A program made the position numbers and the translations under genes. Of a stretch of 64,000 nucleotides of DNA, positions 30,932 to 39,386 are shown piece by piece (position 1 is the first letter of the stretch; every line of letters starts with the position of its first letter). This DNA comes from Bacteroides caecimuris (lineage in GTDB: Bacteria; Bacteroidota; Bacteroidia; Bacteroidales; Bacteroidaceae), in the NCBI RefSeq assembly GCF_001688725.2, contig NZ_CP015401.2, positions 3,162,001 to 3,226,000 of the forward strand. The letters are read 5' to 3'. Below the pieces are notes generated by a model. The model saw only the letters and a list, made by a program, of their open reading frames with translations. It ran no database searches and had not been told where the DNA came from.

Positions 30932-31873
30932 TTATTTCATTTTTTTTACGCTATGCAACACATTGCCGTTCTTGTCTATCATATGTACACAGAGTTCCTT
31001 CTCGTCTGCAGCAATGACCGAGAATCCTGTTTCAGGACTGCAAAACTGGGTTCCTTTGATAGGATTTACTTTGCGACTTAATGACGCGGATGAGTTTACT
31101 ATATAGTCTATAGAACTTCCTTCCGCACAAATATGCTGGAAATTATGGATATGTCCGCACAAATACATTGCAACATTTTTGTGCTTTGCCAGTACCTTTC
31201 CCAGTGTATTCTGCATATCCTTACGTTCGCTTGAATCTTTCGGGGTTTCCGCATAAATGGGATGGTGTCCTACCACGATTACCCAATCTTCCTTGGCTGA
31301 GGTAAGTACGGAATCCACCCATGCCAATTGTTTAGTATTGTCCTGTTTGCTGGCATCAGGATATTTCTGACTTTCATTTCTATATTTACTCATCAGTGGA
31401 GTTGTGTCCACCATAACGAAACGAACGGTAGTGCCATCTTCCTCATAAACTTTAGTATAATATCTTGCCGGCATATTCCATCGACGACTTATATTGGAAT
31501 AATCCATGACAGCTTGCGTGTTTCCACGATATTCATGGTTTCCCAAAACAGGAAGCCAGTCAATCATCAATTCAGGATGGCTATAAATTAGTTCATAATT
31601 GGTCATCCATAAAGGATCATCCACGCTCTGTACACCATCAAAATGATGCACATCTCCTGCGGCGATTATACACTCTGGGCCAATTTCTTCTGCCATTATT
31701 CCCATTAGTTCTGCGATTGGTTTCTGGTCATAATATCCATTTCTGCCCAAATCATTGGCTAAAAAGAAATTAGCATCTTTTTTTAATGAACTCCAAACTT
31801 CATTATTTTGTGCGAAGGCTCCTACTGAAATGATGAAGGCAATCGCCAATGTCATTAACTTTTTCATTGTCAT
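30932..31873 (-). CDS. Secreted metallophosphoesterase, purple-acid-phosphatase-like
   Basis: A 313-residue exported enzyme (signal MKKLMTLAIAFIISVGAFAQ) of the calcineurin-like fold. The metal motifs follow in order: ANDLGRNGYYDQ near 40, AGDVHHFDGVQ near 72, LGNHEYRGN near 112, VVGHHPIYAET near 200 and CGHIHNFQH near 243. Layout and size fit tartrate-resistant acid phosphatases, but the GDxxY tyrosine that ligates Fe(III) in true purple enzymes is His (GDVHH) and the first GDWG-type motif is NDLG. It lies 16 bp after a TonB receptor under a proposed PHO box, so it most likely releases phosphate from organic esters in the periplasm. Starts 31873 and 31867 are both possible. Confidence 0.85.
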   Translation of the reverse strand: MTMKKLMTLAIAFIISVGAFAQNNEVWSSLKKDANFFLANDLGRNGYYDQKPIAELMGIMAEEIGPECIIAAGDVHHFDGVQSVDDPLWMTNYELIYSHPELMIDWLPVLGNHEYRGNTQAVMDYSNISRRWNMPARYYTKVYEEDGTTVRFVMVDTTPLMSKYRNESQKYPDASKQDNTKQLAWVDSVLTSAKEDWVIVVGHHPIYAETPKDSSERKDMQNTLGKVLAKHKNVAMYLCGHIHNFQHICAEGSSIDYIVNSSASLSRKVNPIKGTQFCSPETGFSVIAADEKELCVHMIDKNGNVLHSVKKMK

Positions 31874-31889
31874 ATAATTTATTTAATTG

Positions 31890-34745
31890 TTAAAACTGAA
31901 ATTTTACTCCAAGATTTGCCCTAATTCCATAGTATTCCAATTGCATAGTGCGGTCTTTGGTTCCCTGATAGTATCGCAATGGCTGGTTAAGCAGATTATT
32001 TGCCTCTGCATAGATTGTAGTTTTGCATCTTTTGCCGAATGTGTAGCTGGCATTGACATCCAAATAATTTACCTTGTCATAATAACGGTCCAATGCTGCA
32101 ACTGTACCAAATTCATCTACAAATTCAGATGCAAAATTGTAAGATACTCTCACATTCAAACCCTTATTCTCATAGTAAAAAGATGCATTTGCAGTATGAG
32201 CGGGAGAACCTGTCATCTTGATTTTTTCTCCGTCCTCCATAGTGCGGTGCTCAAAGTTGTGGTTCTTTGTTGTACTATGTGTATAGGTGTATGTTCCGTA
32301 GAATCCGAGACATTTCAAGGCCGGGGTAATGAAACCAAAATCTCTCTGGTAAGCGACTTCTACACCGAACAAATCGGCATCGTACGCATTAATGGGTTTC
32401 GTAATTTCGTATTTAACAGGATCACCATCTTCATTTAGCAGACCGCTTGGAATATTAGGATCATTTGTGCTTCTCCATTTCTCATCTGCTATAACATCAT
32501 GCACGTTCTTATAGAAAAGTCCTAAACTAACAAGACCTACACTCTCAAAGTAATACTCTCCACCAAGGTCGAAATTATATGATGTTGTCGGTTTTAAGTT
32601 TGCATTACCAAAACTAGCTTCCTCTTCGGCTATATTATAGTGAATACAAGGAACCAAAGCTGAATATTTGGGGCGAGATAGGGTTTTGGTAAATGAGGCT
32701 CTCAATTTTAAGTCATCAGTTACGTTGTATTTCAACAAAGCACTAGGCAACCAATTGATATAGTCATTTCTCTTATCTCCTGTAGCTTCCAAACGACCCT
32801 GCTCATCTTCCAAATCATCAACAACCCAGTTGAATCCGCTGTAATTAAGTGAAGTGTGCTCCATTCTTAAACCCAGAATCAAATCCAATTTATTCCAAAG
32901 TTTCTGGTCATAGCGAACATATGCACTAGTGATTGCCTCTTTTGCTTTGTAGTTTCCCGATGCCTCTTCATACAATTCGTATGCTCCATCTTGATTAGGA
33001 TTCATTTTCAGGCTACCCAGATACTCTTTTGTAATGAATGGAGTGTTCATAGGATAATTGCCATTTGGCATAAACCCATCTCTAATTTGTCCGTTCATGT
33101 TATTTATCCAACCGTCTTCAAATTCGCTTTCATAAACATCTGCATAATCATAGCAATGAGTTTCACGTTCCTTAGTTTTATTTGTGTACTTTGCACCAAA
33201 TCTAAGTGTATTACCAAAAGATCCTGTAGTCAACGGCAACTCAAAGTTAATGCGAAATTTCCATTCATTCTCTTTGATTTGTTGATCTGAATTTGTCAAT
33301 TCATCAATACTCCATTTGTAGTCATCAACATTTCCAATGCCTTTATTAGGATATGGGTTACGTCCTCCGGCTCCAACAAAACTGAGATCGCTAAAATAAT
33401 CTTCATTTTTCTTACCCTTCATTGTAACACCAAAGTAACGCTCATTTGGACGGTCCTCTGTTGCGCGTGAAAAAGAACCGGCCCAATCCATATTTAATCT
33501 TCCAAAAGTATGTTCACCATCCAACATAAAGTCCATAGTCTGCTGCAACTCCAGGCGTGCATCCTTATTGTCTCCACTACCGCCCTTGGTCTGTAATACA
33601 ACAGATTGTTTTGAGGGATCTTCGTTCAACTTCTTGTAAGTTATTCTATAACGATTCTCCCAGTCACTGCGTCTATTGTATATTCCTTTAAATGAAATCT
33701 TATGGTTCGGATTGAATTTATAATCTGTAGCCAATGAGTAGCTCTGTCGTTCACGTGTCACATAATATTGGCGAACTTCTGCCTTATCTAAAAATACTTT
33801 ACCATCATCGTCTACATCATATTCAAATTCGGTATTATCGGCTCCACCAGGTGCATTTTGGTAGGAAGCTGCCATCATCAGACCCAGCTTGTCGTTGAAG
33901 AAACGATCGCCATAAGTAAGTCCGAGATTGAGTTGCATTTTGTCACTCACGGCATTGTAACCTGTACCAACGGTTGCGTTGAAGACTCTGTCGTAGGGTG
34001 TATTTTTGGTTACAAGATTGATTGCACCACCAATGGCATCACCGTCCATATCACTAGTGACAACCTTGCTGACCTCAATAGTTTGTACCATATCGGCAGG
34101 TATTAAGTCCAACTGGACATTACGAGTATCACCTTCAGCGGATGGAAGGCGATTGCCGTTTACAGTTACAGATGCCAAGTCTGCACTTGTACCTCTTACT
34201 TGTCCGAAACGGGCTTCTCCCATATCATACTGTACATTGATACCATTTATACGCTTCAAGGCGTCGCCAATATTTGAATCAGGAAATTTTCCCACTTGGT
34301 CAGCTGAAACGACATTTGTTATACCCAGATTATTCTTCTGCATATTGATTGCCTTTCTCTGACCGGAGAATGCACCTGCCACAACTACTTCCTGAAGTTC
34401 TACGCCCTCAGTCAATACAATATCATTTTCAGTAGCCTTACCTTCTTTTACAATTAGTTCCATTGTATAAGGGTCGTAACCGACATAAGAAACAACCACC
34501 TTATAATTCCCCGGCTTAAGATTCTTTATCGAGTAGAATCCATTGATATCACTGACATCCCCTGTCTGTAATCCATCGATATAGACACATGCACCAGGCA
34601 AAGCCTGTTTTGTATTGTCAATAACTCGTCCACAAATGGAACCCACTTTAGGTACCGGATCTCTGTTTTCTGCCAAAACTGCATTGCTGAATCCAGTAAA
34701 TAGCAGTACAGATAAGAATACTTTAATAAATTTTTTCATCGTCAT
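31890..34745 (-). CDS. TonB-dependent receptor of the phosphate regulon
   Basis: A 951-residue outer-membrane receptor: signal MKKFIKVFLSVLLFTGFSNAVLA, regulatory-like domain at about 35-115 (GRVIDNTKQALPGACVYIDG), plug at about 125-235 (DALKRINGINVQYDMGEARF, VSKVVTSDMDGDAIGGAINL), then the barrel ending in IRANLGVKFQF. The plug resembles the TonB-Xanth-Caul type rather than SusC, and no SusD is adjacent. A secreted phosphatase follows by 16 bp and both sit behind a PHO-box-like promoter, with phoB-phoR divergent upstream. Import of a phosphorylated or phosphate-yielding compound is inferred; the ligand is unknown. Confidence 0.85.
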   Translation of the reverse strand: MTMKKFIKVFLSVLLFTGFSNAVLAENRDPVPKVGSICGRVIDNTKQALPGACVYIDGLQTGDVSDINGFYSIKNLKPGNYKVVVSYVGYDPYTMELIVKEGKATENDIVLTEGVELQEVVVAGAFSGQRKAINMQKNNLGITNVVSADQVGKFPDSNIGDALKRINGINVQYDMGEARFGQVRGTSADLASVTVNGNRLPSAEGDTRNVQLDLIPADMVQTIEVSKVVTSDMDGDAIGGAINLVTKNTPYDRVFNATVGTGYNAVSDKMQLNLGLTYGDRFFNDKLGLMMAASYQNAPGGADNTEFEYDVDDDGKVFLDKAEVRQYYVTRERQSYSLATDYKFNPNHKISFKGIYNRRSDWENRYRITYKKLNEDPSKQSVVLQTKGGSGDNKDARLELQQTMDFMLDGEHTFGRLNMDWAGSFSRATEDRPNERYFGVTMKGKKNEDYFSDLSFVGAGGRNPYPNKGIGNVDDYKWSIDELTNSDQQIKENEWKFRINFELPLTTGSFGNTLRFGAKYTNKTKERETHCYDYADVYESEFEDGWINNMNGQIRDGFMPNGNYPMNTPFITKEYLGSLKMNPNQDGAYELYEEASGNYKAKEAITSAYVRYDQKLWNKLDLILGLRMEHTSLNYSGFNWVVDDLEDEQGRLEATGDKRNDYINWLPSALLKYNVTDDLKLRASFTKTLSRPKYSALVPCIHYNIAEEEASFGNANLKPTTSYNFDLGGEYYFESVGLVSLGLFYKNVHDVIADEKWRSTNDPNIPSGLLNEDGDPVKYEITKPINAYDADLFGVEVAYQRDFGFITPALKCLGFYGTYTYTHSTTKNHNFEHRTMEDGEKIKMTGSPAHTANASFYYENKGLNVRVSYNFASEFVDEFGTVAALDRYYDKVNYLDVNASYTFGKRCKTTIYAEANNLLNQPLRYYQGTKDRTMQLEYYGIRANLGVKFQF

Positions 34746-34767
34746 TTGCTTTTAAAATTTGACGCTG

Positions 34768-34805
34768 CAAAAGTATCAGCATTTGATTTCATAAAGATTT
34801 CAAAA
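34768..34805 (-). promoter_or_regulatory. Proposed PHO box and promoter of the receptor-phosphatase operon
   Basis: The minus strand TTTTGAAATCTTTATGAAAT (34786-34805) is the third copy of the 11-bp-period direct repeat, again 10 bp upstream of a consensus -7, TACTTTTG (34768-34775). Confidence 0.72.
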
Positions 34806-34895
34806 CAAATAGGCTTATGTTAAATGAATGTTTCAACAAATATGACATTTCCGTTAAATCTCTTGTAACATGTTATCAAGTTAAATTTTTCATAG

Positions 34896-34903
34896 TACTT
34901 TTG
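34896..34903 (+). promoter_or_regulatory. -7 promoter element of phoB-phoR
   Basis: TACTTTTG matches TAnnTTTG 17 bp before the phoB ATG. No clear copy of the PHO-like repeat is present at this promoter. Confidence 0.55.
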
Positions 34904-34920
34904 CAGAAAAAATAAGTGAT

Positions 34921-35619
34921 ATGGCTACTGAACGTATATTAATTGTAGATGATGAAGAGACTCTATGTGAAGTCTTGCAACTCAATCTTGAAAATGAAGG
35001 CTATGATGTAGATATAGCTTTCAGTGCAGAAGAGGCCTTAACACTTGACTTAAAAAAATATTCGCTTATACTTCTAGATATAATGATGGGAGGGATAAGC
35101 GGTATTAAAATGACCAAGATGCTAAAGGCAGATTTAAAAACAGCAGAAATACCAATCATTTTTTGTACCGCACGTGATACGGAAGATGATATGGTGATGG
35201 GACTTAATCTTGGTGCGGATGACTATATTATGAAGCCTTACACAATTCGTAATGTGATAGCTAGAGTGAAGAGTGTTTTGCGCCGAACAGTGACCCATAA
35301 AAGCAACAATGTCCATTCGGATAAAACCAATATAATGCAAGTGGAAGGTTTGCGATTGAACCTGGAATTTAAACGTTGCACAGTGGACGGAGCAGAGGTA
35401 AAGCTGACAAGAAAAGAGTTTGAGCTGTTGGCATACCTAATTTCACACCGTGGCAAAATTCTGTCACGAGAACAGATTCTCAGTAAAGTCTGGAAAGAGG
35501 AAGTGGTTGTTTTGGACCGGACCATTGATGTGAACATTACGCGTGTTCGATCCAAGATTGGTGCATATGGTTCATATATTGTTACACGCTCAGGTTTCGG
35601 TTATGGCTTCCGTGATTAA
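34921..35619 (+). CDS. phoB: PhoB-like response regulator
   Basis: A 232-residue OmpR/PhoB-type regulator. The receiver domain has the acidic pair DDEE near 10, the phospho-acceptor Asp in LILLDIMMGG near 53, Thr in FCTARD near 82 and Lys in YIMKPYT near 105. The winged-helix domain (about 135-230) has KLTRKEFELLAYLISHRGKILSREQIL and RTIDVNITRVRSKIG. It is assigned to phosphate control from the pst operon and three PHO-like promoters next to it. Its 3' end overlaps the kinase start by 17 bp. Confidence 0.88.
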   Translation: MATERILIVDDEETLCEVLQLNLENEGYDVDIAFSAEEALTLDLKKYSLILLDIMMGGISGIKMTKMLKADLKTAEIPIIFCTARDTEDDMVMGLNLGADDYIMKPYTIRNVIARVKSVLRRTVTHKSNNVHSDKTNIMQVEGLRLNLEFKRCTVDGAEVKLTRKEFELLAYLISHRGKILSREQILSKVWKEEVVVLDRTIDVNITRVRSKIGAYGSYIVTRSGFGYGFRD

Positions 35620-37051
35620 AATTTCATATCATAAGCGACTTTTTTTGATGTTGCTTGCTTTCTCATGGACCATAATCTTGTGCTCCATAGGATTTCATTT
35701 CCTACGAGAGAAAGAATATAAATCTGAATTATTGAGTGCTCAACTTCAACTTTATAATCGTCAGCTATTAGAAACGATAGAAGACGGCCTTCCATTTGAA
35801 GAGTTTATAGAAACTTATTCAAAGCCTTATCAAGACCTTCGTGTATCTGTCATAACATTGACTGGTACTGTGATTTATGACAATATGATTTCCATTGATT
35901 CTCTTGACAATCATCGTCAGCGCCATGAAATTGCAGAAGCGCTGAAGAATGGTTCCGGATATCACATTGGTAGACAATCAGTCAGTGATGGAAGAGAATA
36001 TTTTTATTCTGCAACTAAAGGAGATAGAGTTATAGTACGAACAGCAATTCCATATTCGCCATCTTTAAAAGAACTATTAAAAGCAGATTGGGACTTTTTG
36101 GGACTGATGATTATTCTCAGTCTGGTAACAAGCACTTTGGCATATTTTGCTACCCGTAAACTTGGGAAAAATATTAAGCGTCTAACACAATTTGCAGCGA
36201 AGGCAGAAAAAGGCGAGTATTTTGATGAAGATGAATTGTTCCCTAATGATGAACTAGGCACAATCTCAAACCATATTGTACATCTTTACACCAAGTTACA
36301 ACAAACCATTAAGGATAGGGATGTTGCCTACGAAGCAACAATGCGAGAGGAGCAAGAGAAAATACGCATTAAACGACAGTTGACAAATAACATCAATCAC
36401 GAATTGAAAACACCCGTAGCATCTATTCAGGTGTGCTTGGAAACCCTGTTATCTGGTATTAACTTGAGCGAAGAGAAGCGTCAAGGACTTATTGAACGCT
36501 GCTATATCAACAATGAACGTCTTAGACGACTATTGAGCGATGTCTCACTTATTACTCGTATAGAGGATGGTAGTCAGCTAATTGGCAAAGAATCGGTGGT
36601 CATTAACAATATCATTGAAGAGATAGCCGATGAGTTGGAAATAATGCCCGAAGAAGAGAAATTTACACTACATACAGATTTTCCAGAGCAAGTTGTTGTC
36701 GAGGGTAACACCTCGTTGATAGGATCTATTTTCCGCAACCTTACAGAGAACGCAATTGCTTATTCTGGTGGTCGTAACATCTATATATCATTGATTGAGA
36801 ATAATGATCAGATGTGTAAGATTCGCTTTGAGGATGATGGATGCGGTGTTGATGATAAGCAATTACCGCGACTTTTTGAAAGATTTTACCGTGTAGATAA
36901 GGGGCGTACCCGCAGAATGGGTGGTACGGGGCTAGGACTTGCTATTGTCAAGCACGCTGTACAGTTTCATGGTGGTACAATAATAGCCAGTAACCACCCC
37001 AATGGAGGATTAAGATTTGAATTTGTTTTGATGAAGCATAGTGAATTGTAA
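35603..37051 (+). CDS. phoR: PhoR-like sensor histidine kinase
   Basis: A 482-residue kinase from the internal ATG at 35603 (MASVIKISYHKRLFLMLLAF). The longer frame back to 35543 overlaps phoB coding sequence and is rejected. Two membrane segments (about 10-32 and 165-185) flank a periplasmic domain of about 130 residues. HAMP-like region 185-240, then H-box INHELKTPVASIQVCLETLL near 275, N-box NLTENAIAYSGGRN, G1 FEDDGCGVDDKQL and G2 GGTGLGLAIVKHAVQFHGG. Phosphate sensing is inferred from its neighbours, perhaps through PstSCAB. No PhoU is present. Confidence 0.88.
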   Translation: MASVIKISYHKRLFLMLLAFSWTIILCSIGFHFLREKEYKSELLSAQLQLYNRQLLETIEDGLPFEEFIETYSKPYQDLRVSVITLTGTVIYDNMISIDSLDNHRQRHEIAEALKNGSGYHIGRQSVSDGREYFYSATKGDRVIVRTAIPYSPSLKELLKADWDFLGLMIILSLVTSTLAYFATRKLGKNIKRLTQFAAKAEKGEYFDEDELFPNDELGTISNHIVHLYTKLQQTIKDRDVAYEATMREEQEKIRIKRQLTNNINHELKTPVASIQVCLETLLSGINLSEEKRQGLIERCYINNERLRRLLSDVSLITRIEDGSQLIGKESVVINNIIEEIADELEIMPEEEKFTLHTDFPEQVVVEGNTSLIGSIFRNLTENAIAYSGGRNIYISLIENNDQMCKIRFEDDGCGVDDKQLPRLFERFYRVDKGRTRRMGGTGLGLAIVKHAVQFHGGTIIASNHPNGGLRFEFVLMKHSEL

Positions 37052-37066
37052 AAAGTAGTTACAGAT

Positions 37067-37855
37067 TTATACCATTATCGGATTGACTTTCATCGTACTG
37101 AGGTTGAGATAGAGTCCGTGATGCTCTATCATTCCGTGTCGGAACATCTTCCAGAGGATATTGCAGCCAAATTGTGCCAATGTGGAGTTGATGAACAAGT
37201 CCTGCTTCTCCAATGCCTCGGCAAGAGAACAGCTCGGACCGGAGTCCTCTTCCTTGATTCGGGCATACTTCACAAGTTTGGTAATGACCTTTAATGACGG
37301 TACGGTCTGGTAAATTTGTGAGGTGGGTTGCTTTATCTTCTTTGGGATACTGCCCAATACGACCTGTCCCGATGTTTGCGTATTGCCGAAATCAAGCCAA
37401 TACAGAGGTGTCTGATAGTTCGTATAATTGTACTGTAGCAATGCTTTTAGTACATTCCAGAGGTCTATTCTTGACTTTATATTGTCCGTACAGGTGATAG
37501 TGATATTGGCAAGATGTTCCTGTCGAGCATCTTTCATATTGGAGGGATAGAGTGCCGGCACAGCCTTCCAGTCATTCCCGAAGAAGTTGTTGATGCGTGT
37601 TATCAGACAATTCGCCTTATTCAGCCCCAAGTCGGAATACCCGAAGAGTTGTCGTCCTATGTTGGCTTCAGTTACAATATCGGGATCATATAGTGTTACG
37701 AATAGTCCCGGATGTCCGAGGGCACGAAGTGTTACATCCAATCGTGCAAGGTTTGTCAATACTTGCGAGCCTGTACCTCCACCACCTATAAGGTTTACCG
37801 TTACGGGGTGTTGTGGATTGAGCAGATAGCTGTCGGCATAATGTACTTTTTTCAT
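37067..37855 (-). CDS. PRTRC system ThiF-family protein
   Basis: A 262-residue E1/ThiF-like adenylylation-fold protein: the nucleotide motif NLIGGGGTGSQVLTNLARLD near 21 and DPDIVTEANIGRQLFGYSDLG near 58, which keeps the Asp/Asn-Arg pair of the family. The C-terminal CxxC zinc motif of full ThiF is not seen. The combination with a protein-B-like gene overlapping by 4 bp identifies the PRTRC (ParB-related, ThiF-related cassette) found on integrative elements and plasmids. The molecular role of PRTRC is unknown. Confidence 0.82.
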   Translation of the reverse strand: MKKVHYADSYLLNPQHPVTVNLIGGGGTGSQVLTNLARLDVTLRALGHPGLFVTLYDPDIVTEANIGRQLFGYSDLGLNKANCLITRINNFFGNDWKAVPALYPSNMKDARQEHLANITITCTDNIKSRIDLWNVLKALLQYNYTNYQTPLYWLDFGNTQTSGQVVLGSIPKKIKQPTSQIYQTVPSLKVITKLVKYARIKEEDSGPSCSLAEALEKQDLFINSTLAQFGCNILWKMFRHGMIEHHGLYLNLSTMKVNPIMV

Positions 37856-38550
37856 CGTTGTATATCTTTAAGTTTCAAATTCTTTAGAGGCTTTAACTCT
37901 TCAATGTTGAAGGGAGCATCCTTTGCTGCCTTTGTTACCAGTACAAGGTTGCTCTTTGTGGGATTTCCGTTACCTCCGAGGTGTGAGAACTCCGTGAGCC
38001 AGAACTTCTTTTCCCAATACTCAAGTAATTTGTCGTAGGTAATCTCTGTCGGCTTGTCAATCTTTGCCGAGCCAAGACAGACGCTTGACCCTGTGACATT
38101 GAAGAACGGAGCAGCGTAGAGTTCCGTTTCGGGCTTCAGTTCCTTGTCTATGTATGCGTAGATATTCATACGCTCATCCCGCACCTCATAGATGACACCT
38201 GGCAGGTTGTACTCGGCATTCTCAATATGTAGCGACTCCTTGAAGAACATCATACGCTTTTGTGGCGGGTTGTACCATATATATTTCTCGTAGCCCTTGC
38301 GTGTATCACTCCATAGCATATTTGTTGGGATGCGACCATGCGGTGTGCTGCTGTGCCTCTCGGAATATCCCTTGATGAGTTCGTTGATGAAGTCCACCGT
38401 TACGGGACGTCCTTCGCTCATGGCTCCCTCATTATCTATGCTCCGTACTTCAAGGAAGTATGTATCTCCTCCATCTGTGGAGTATGCTATCAATGCCGCA
38501 CGGGGGCGCAGCATCGTATTTATCTGCTTGGTAAGTTTGTTGGTATCCAT
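37852..38550 (-). CDS. PRTRC system protein B
   Basis: A 232-residue protein recognised by its PRTRC-B-like features: RPRAALIAYSTDGGDTYFLEVRSI, RPVTVDFINELIKGYSE near 60, RIPTNMLWSDTRKGYEKYIWYNPPQKRMMFF near 90 and the C-terminal FSHLGGNGNPTKSNLVLVTKA. No catalytic motif is known. It overlaps the ThiF gene by 4 bp (ATGA) and follows the protein-F-like gene by 5 bp, so the three are co-transcribed. Cytoplasmic; no signal peptide. Confidence 0.8.
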   Translation of the reverse strand: MDTNKLTKQINTMLRPRAALIAYSTDGGDTYFLEVRSIDNEGAMSEGRPVTVDFINELIKGYSERHSSTPHGRIPTNMLWSDTRKGYEKYIWYNPPQKRMMFFKESLHIENAEYNLPGVIYEVRDERMNIYAYIDKELKPETELYAAPFFNVTGSSVCLGSAKIDKPTEITYDKLLEYWEKKFWLTEFSHLGGNGNPTKSNLVLVTKAAKDAPFNIEELKPLKNLKLKDIQR

Positions 38551-38555
38551 AGTGA

Positions 38556-39386
38556 TTATCGTATGTAGTGAATAAAATCATCTGCCCACTTGAAGAACCT
38601 TTCAGGATAGGTATCTTCAAGTGTAAAAACCTTGTCGGTCTTTGGAGAGACGGCAAAGGTTGATGCAGGAATAATATCGTATGACTCCTGACGGGAGGAA
38701 TTATAGAAGTCGATAAGGTGTTCCGTCATAATATCATCGCTGTCATAGACAACCCTTATCTGCTGTTCGAGTGTCATCGGCAGATAATCGGGCTCCTCGT
38801 CATAGAACGGGTCATAGCCATAGTACATGATGGCTTTCTCCGTCTTTATGAACTCAAGTCCTCTTCTCAGCAGTTCGATAAGACCTTGTTCAAAGCCATT
38901 CTTACACTCATATTCTTCTATGGCTTTGGGCAGGTTCTTATAGTAGGACTTTCGCCACACCCTGTCGAGGAGTTTATATGCTCTACCATCCTTGTATGAT
39001 TTCACGAGCTTTTCCCTTGCTCGCCTCTCTTTGGCATCTTCATCCTCATAGCAGCCTTCAGTCAGCATATCAATAGCCCAGTCCATATCCGCCTCATCGT
39101 TGATGGTGGTTATACCGTTCTCCTTCATAAAATCATGATAGAATGTGATGACAATGCGTCTGAGTGTGGGATTCAGTTCCTCCACAAACTTTACAGGGAA
39201 GTAGTACAGTGTGTATTCACCCCAAGTATGTGTGTTCCACACATTGAAGTATAGACAGCCATTGTCATCTTCAAGTTTGAGATACATGCCGCTTTTATTT
39301 ACGAGGTCGTTCATCTCGTTGTAGAGATTGACGATACCTTCACTTACCACCGTATTCACAATAATTATTATGACCTTCAGGCTCAA
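38556..39386 (-). CDS. PRTRC system protein F-like
   Basis: A protein of up to 276 residues, mixed alpha/beta, with YLKLEDDNGCLYFNVWNTHTWG near 35, an acidic middle (EGCYEDEDAKERRAREKLVKS) and a C-terminus RFFKWADDFIHYIR. Position directly ahead of PRTRC B and ThiF suggests protein F of the cassette; sequence recognition alone is weaker. The annotated first residues (MSLKVIIIIVNTVVSEG) run into the junction with a SusD gene on the other strand, so the native start may be at MNDLVNKSG (about residue 25), or the 5' end may have been altered by the rearrangement. Confidence 0.6.
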   Translation of the reverse strand: MSLKVIIIIVNTVVSEGIVNLYNEMNDLVNKSGMYLKLEDDNGCLYFNVWNTHTWGEYTLYYFPVKFVEELNPTLRRIVITFYHDFMKENGITTINDEADMDWAIDMLTEGCYEDEDAKERRAREKLVKSYKDGRAYKLLDRVWRKSYYKNLPKAIEEYECKNGFEQGLIELLRRGLEFIKTEKAIMYYGYDPFYDEEPDYLPMTLEQQIRVVYDSDDIMTEHLIDFYNSSRQESYDIIPASTFAVSPKTDKVFTLEDTYPERFFKWADDFIHYIR

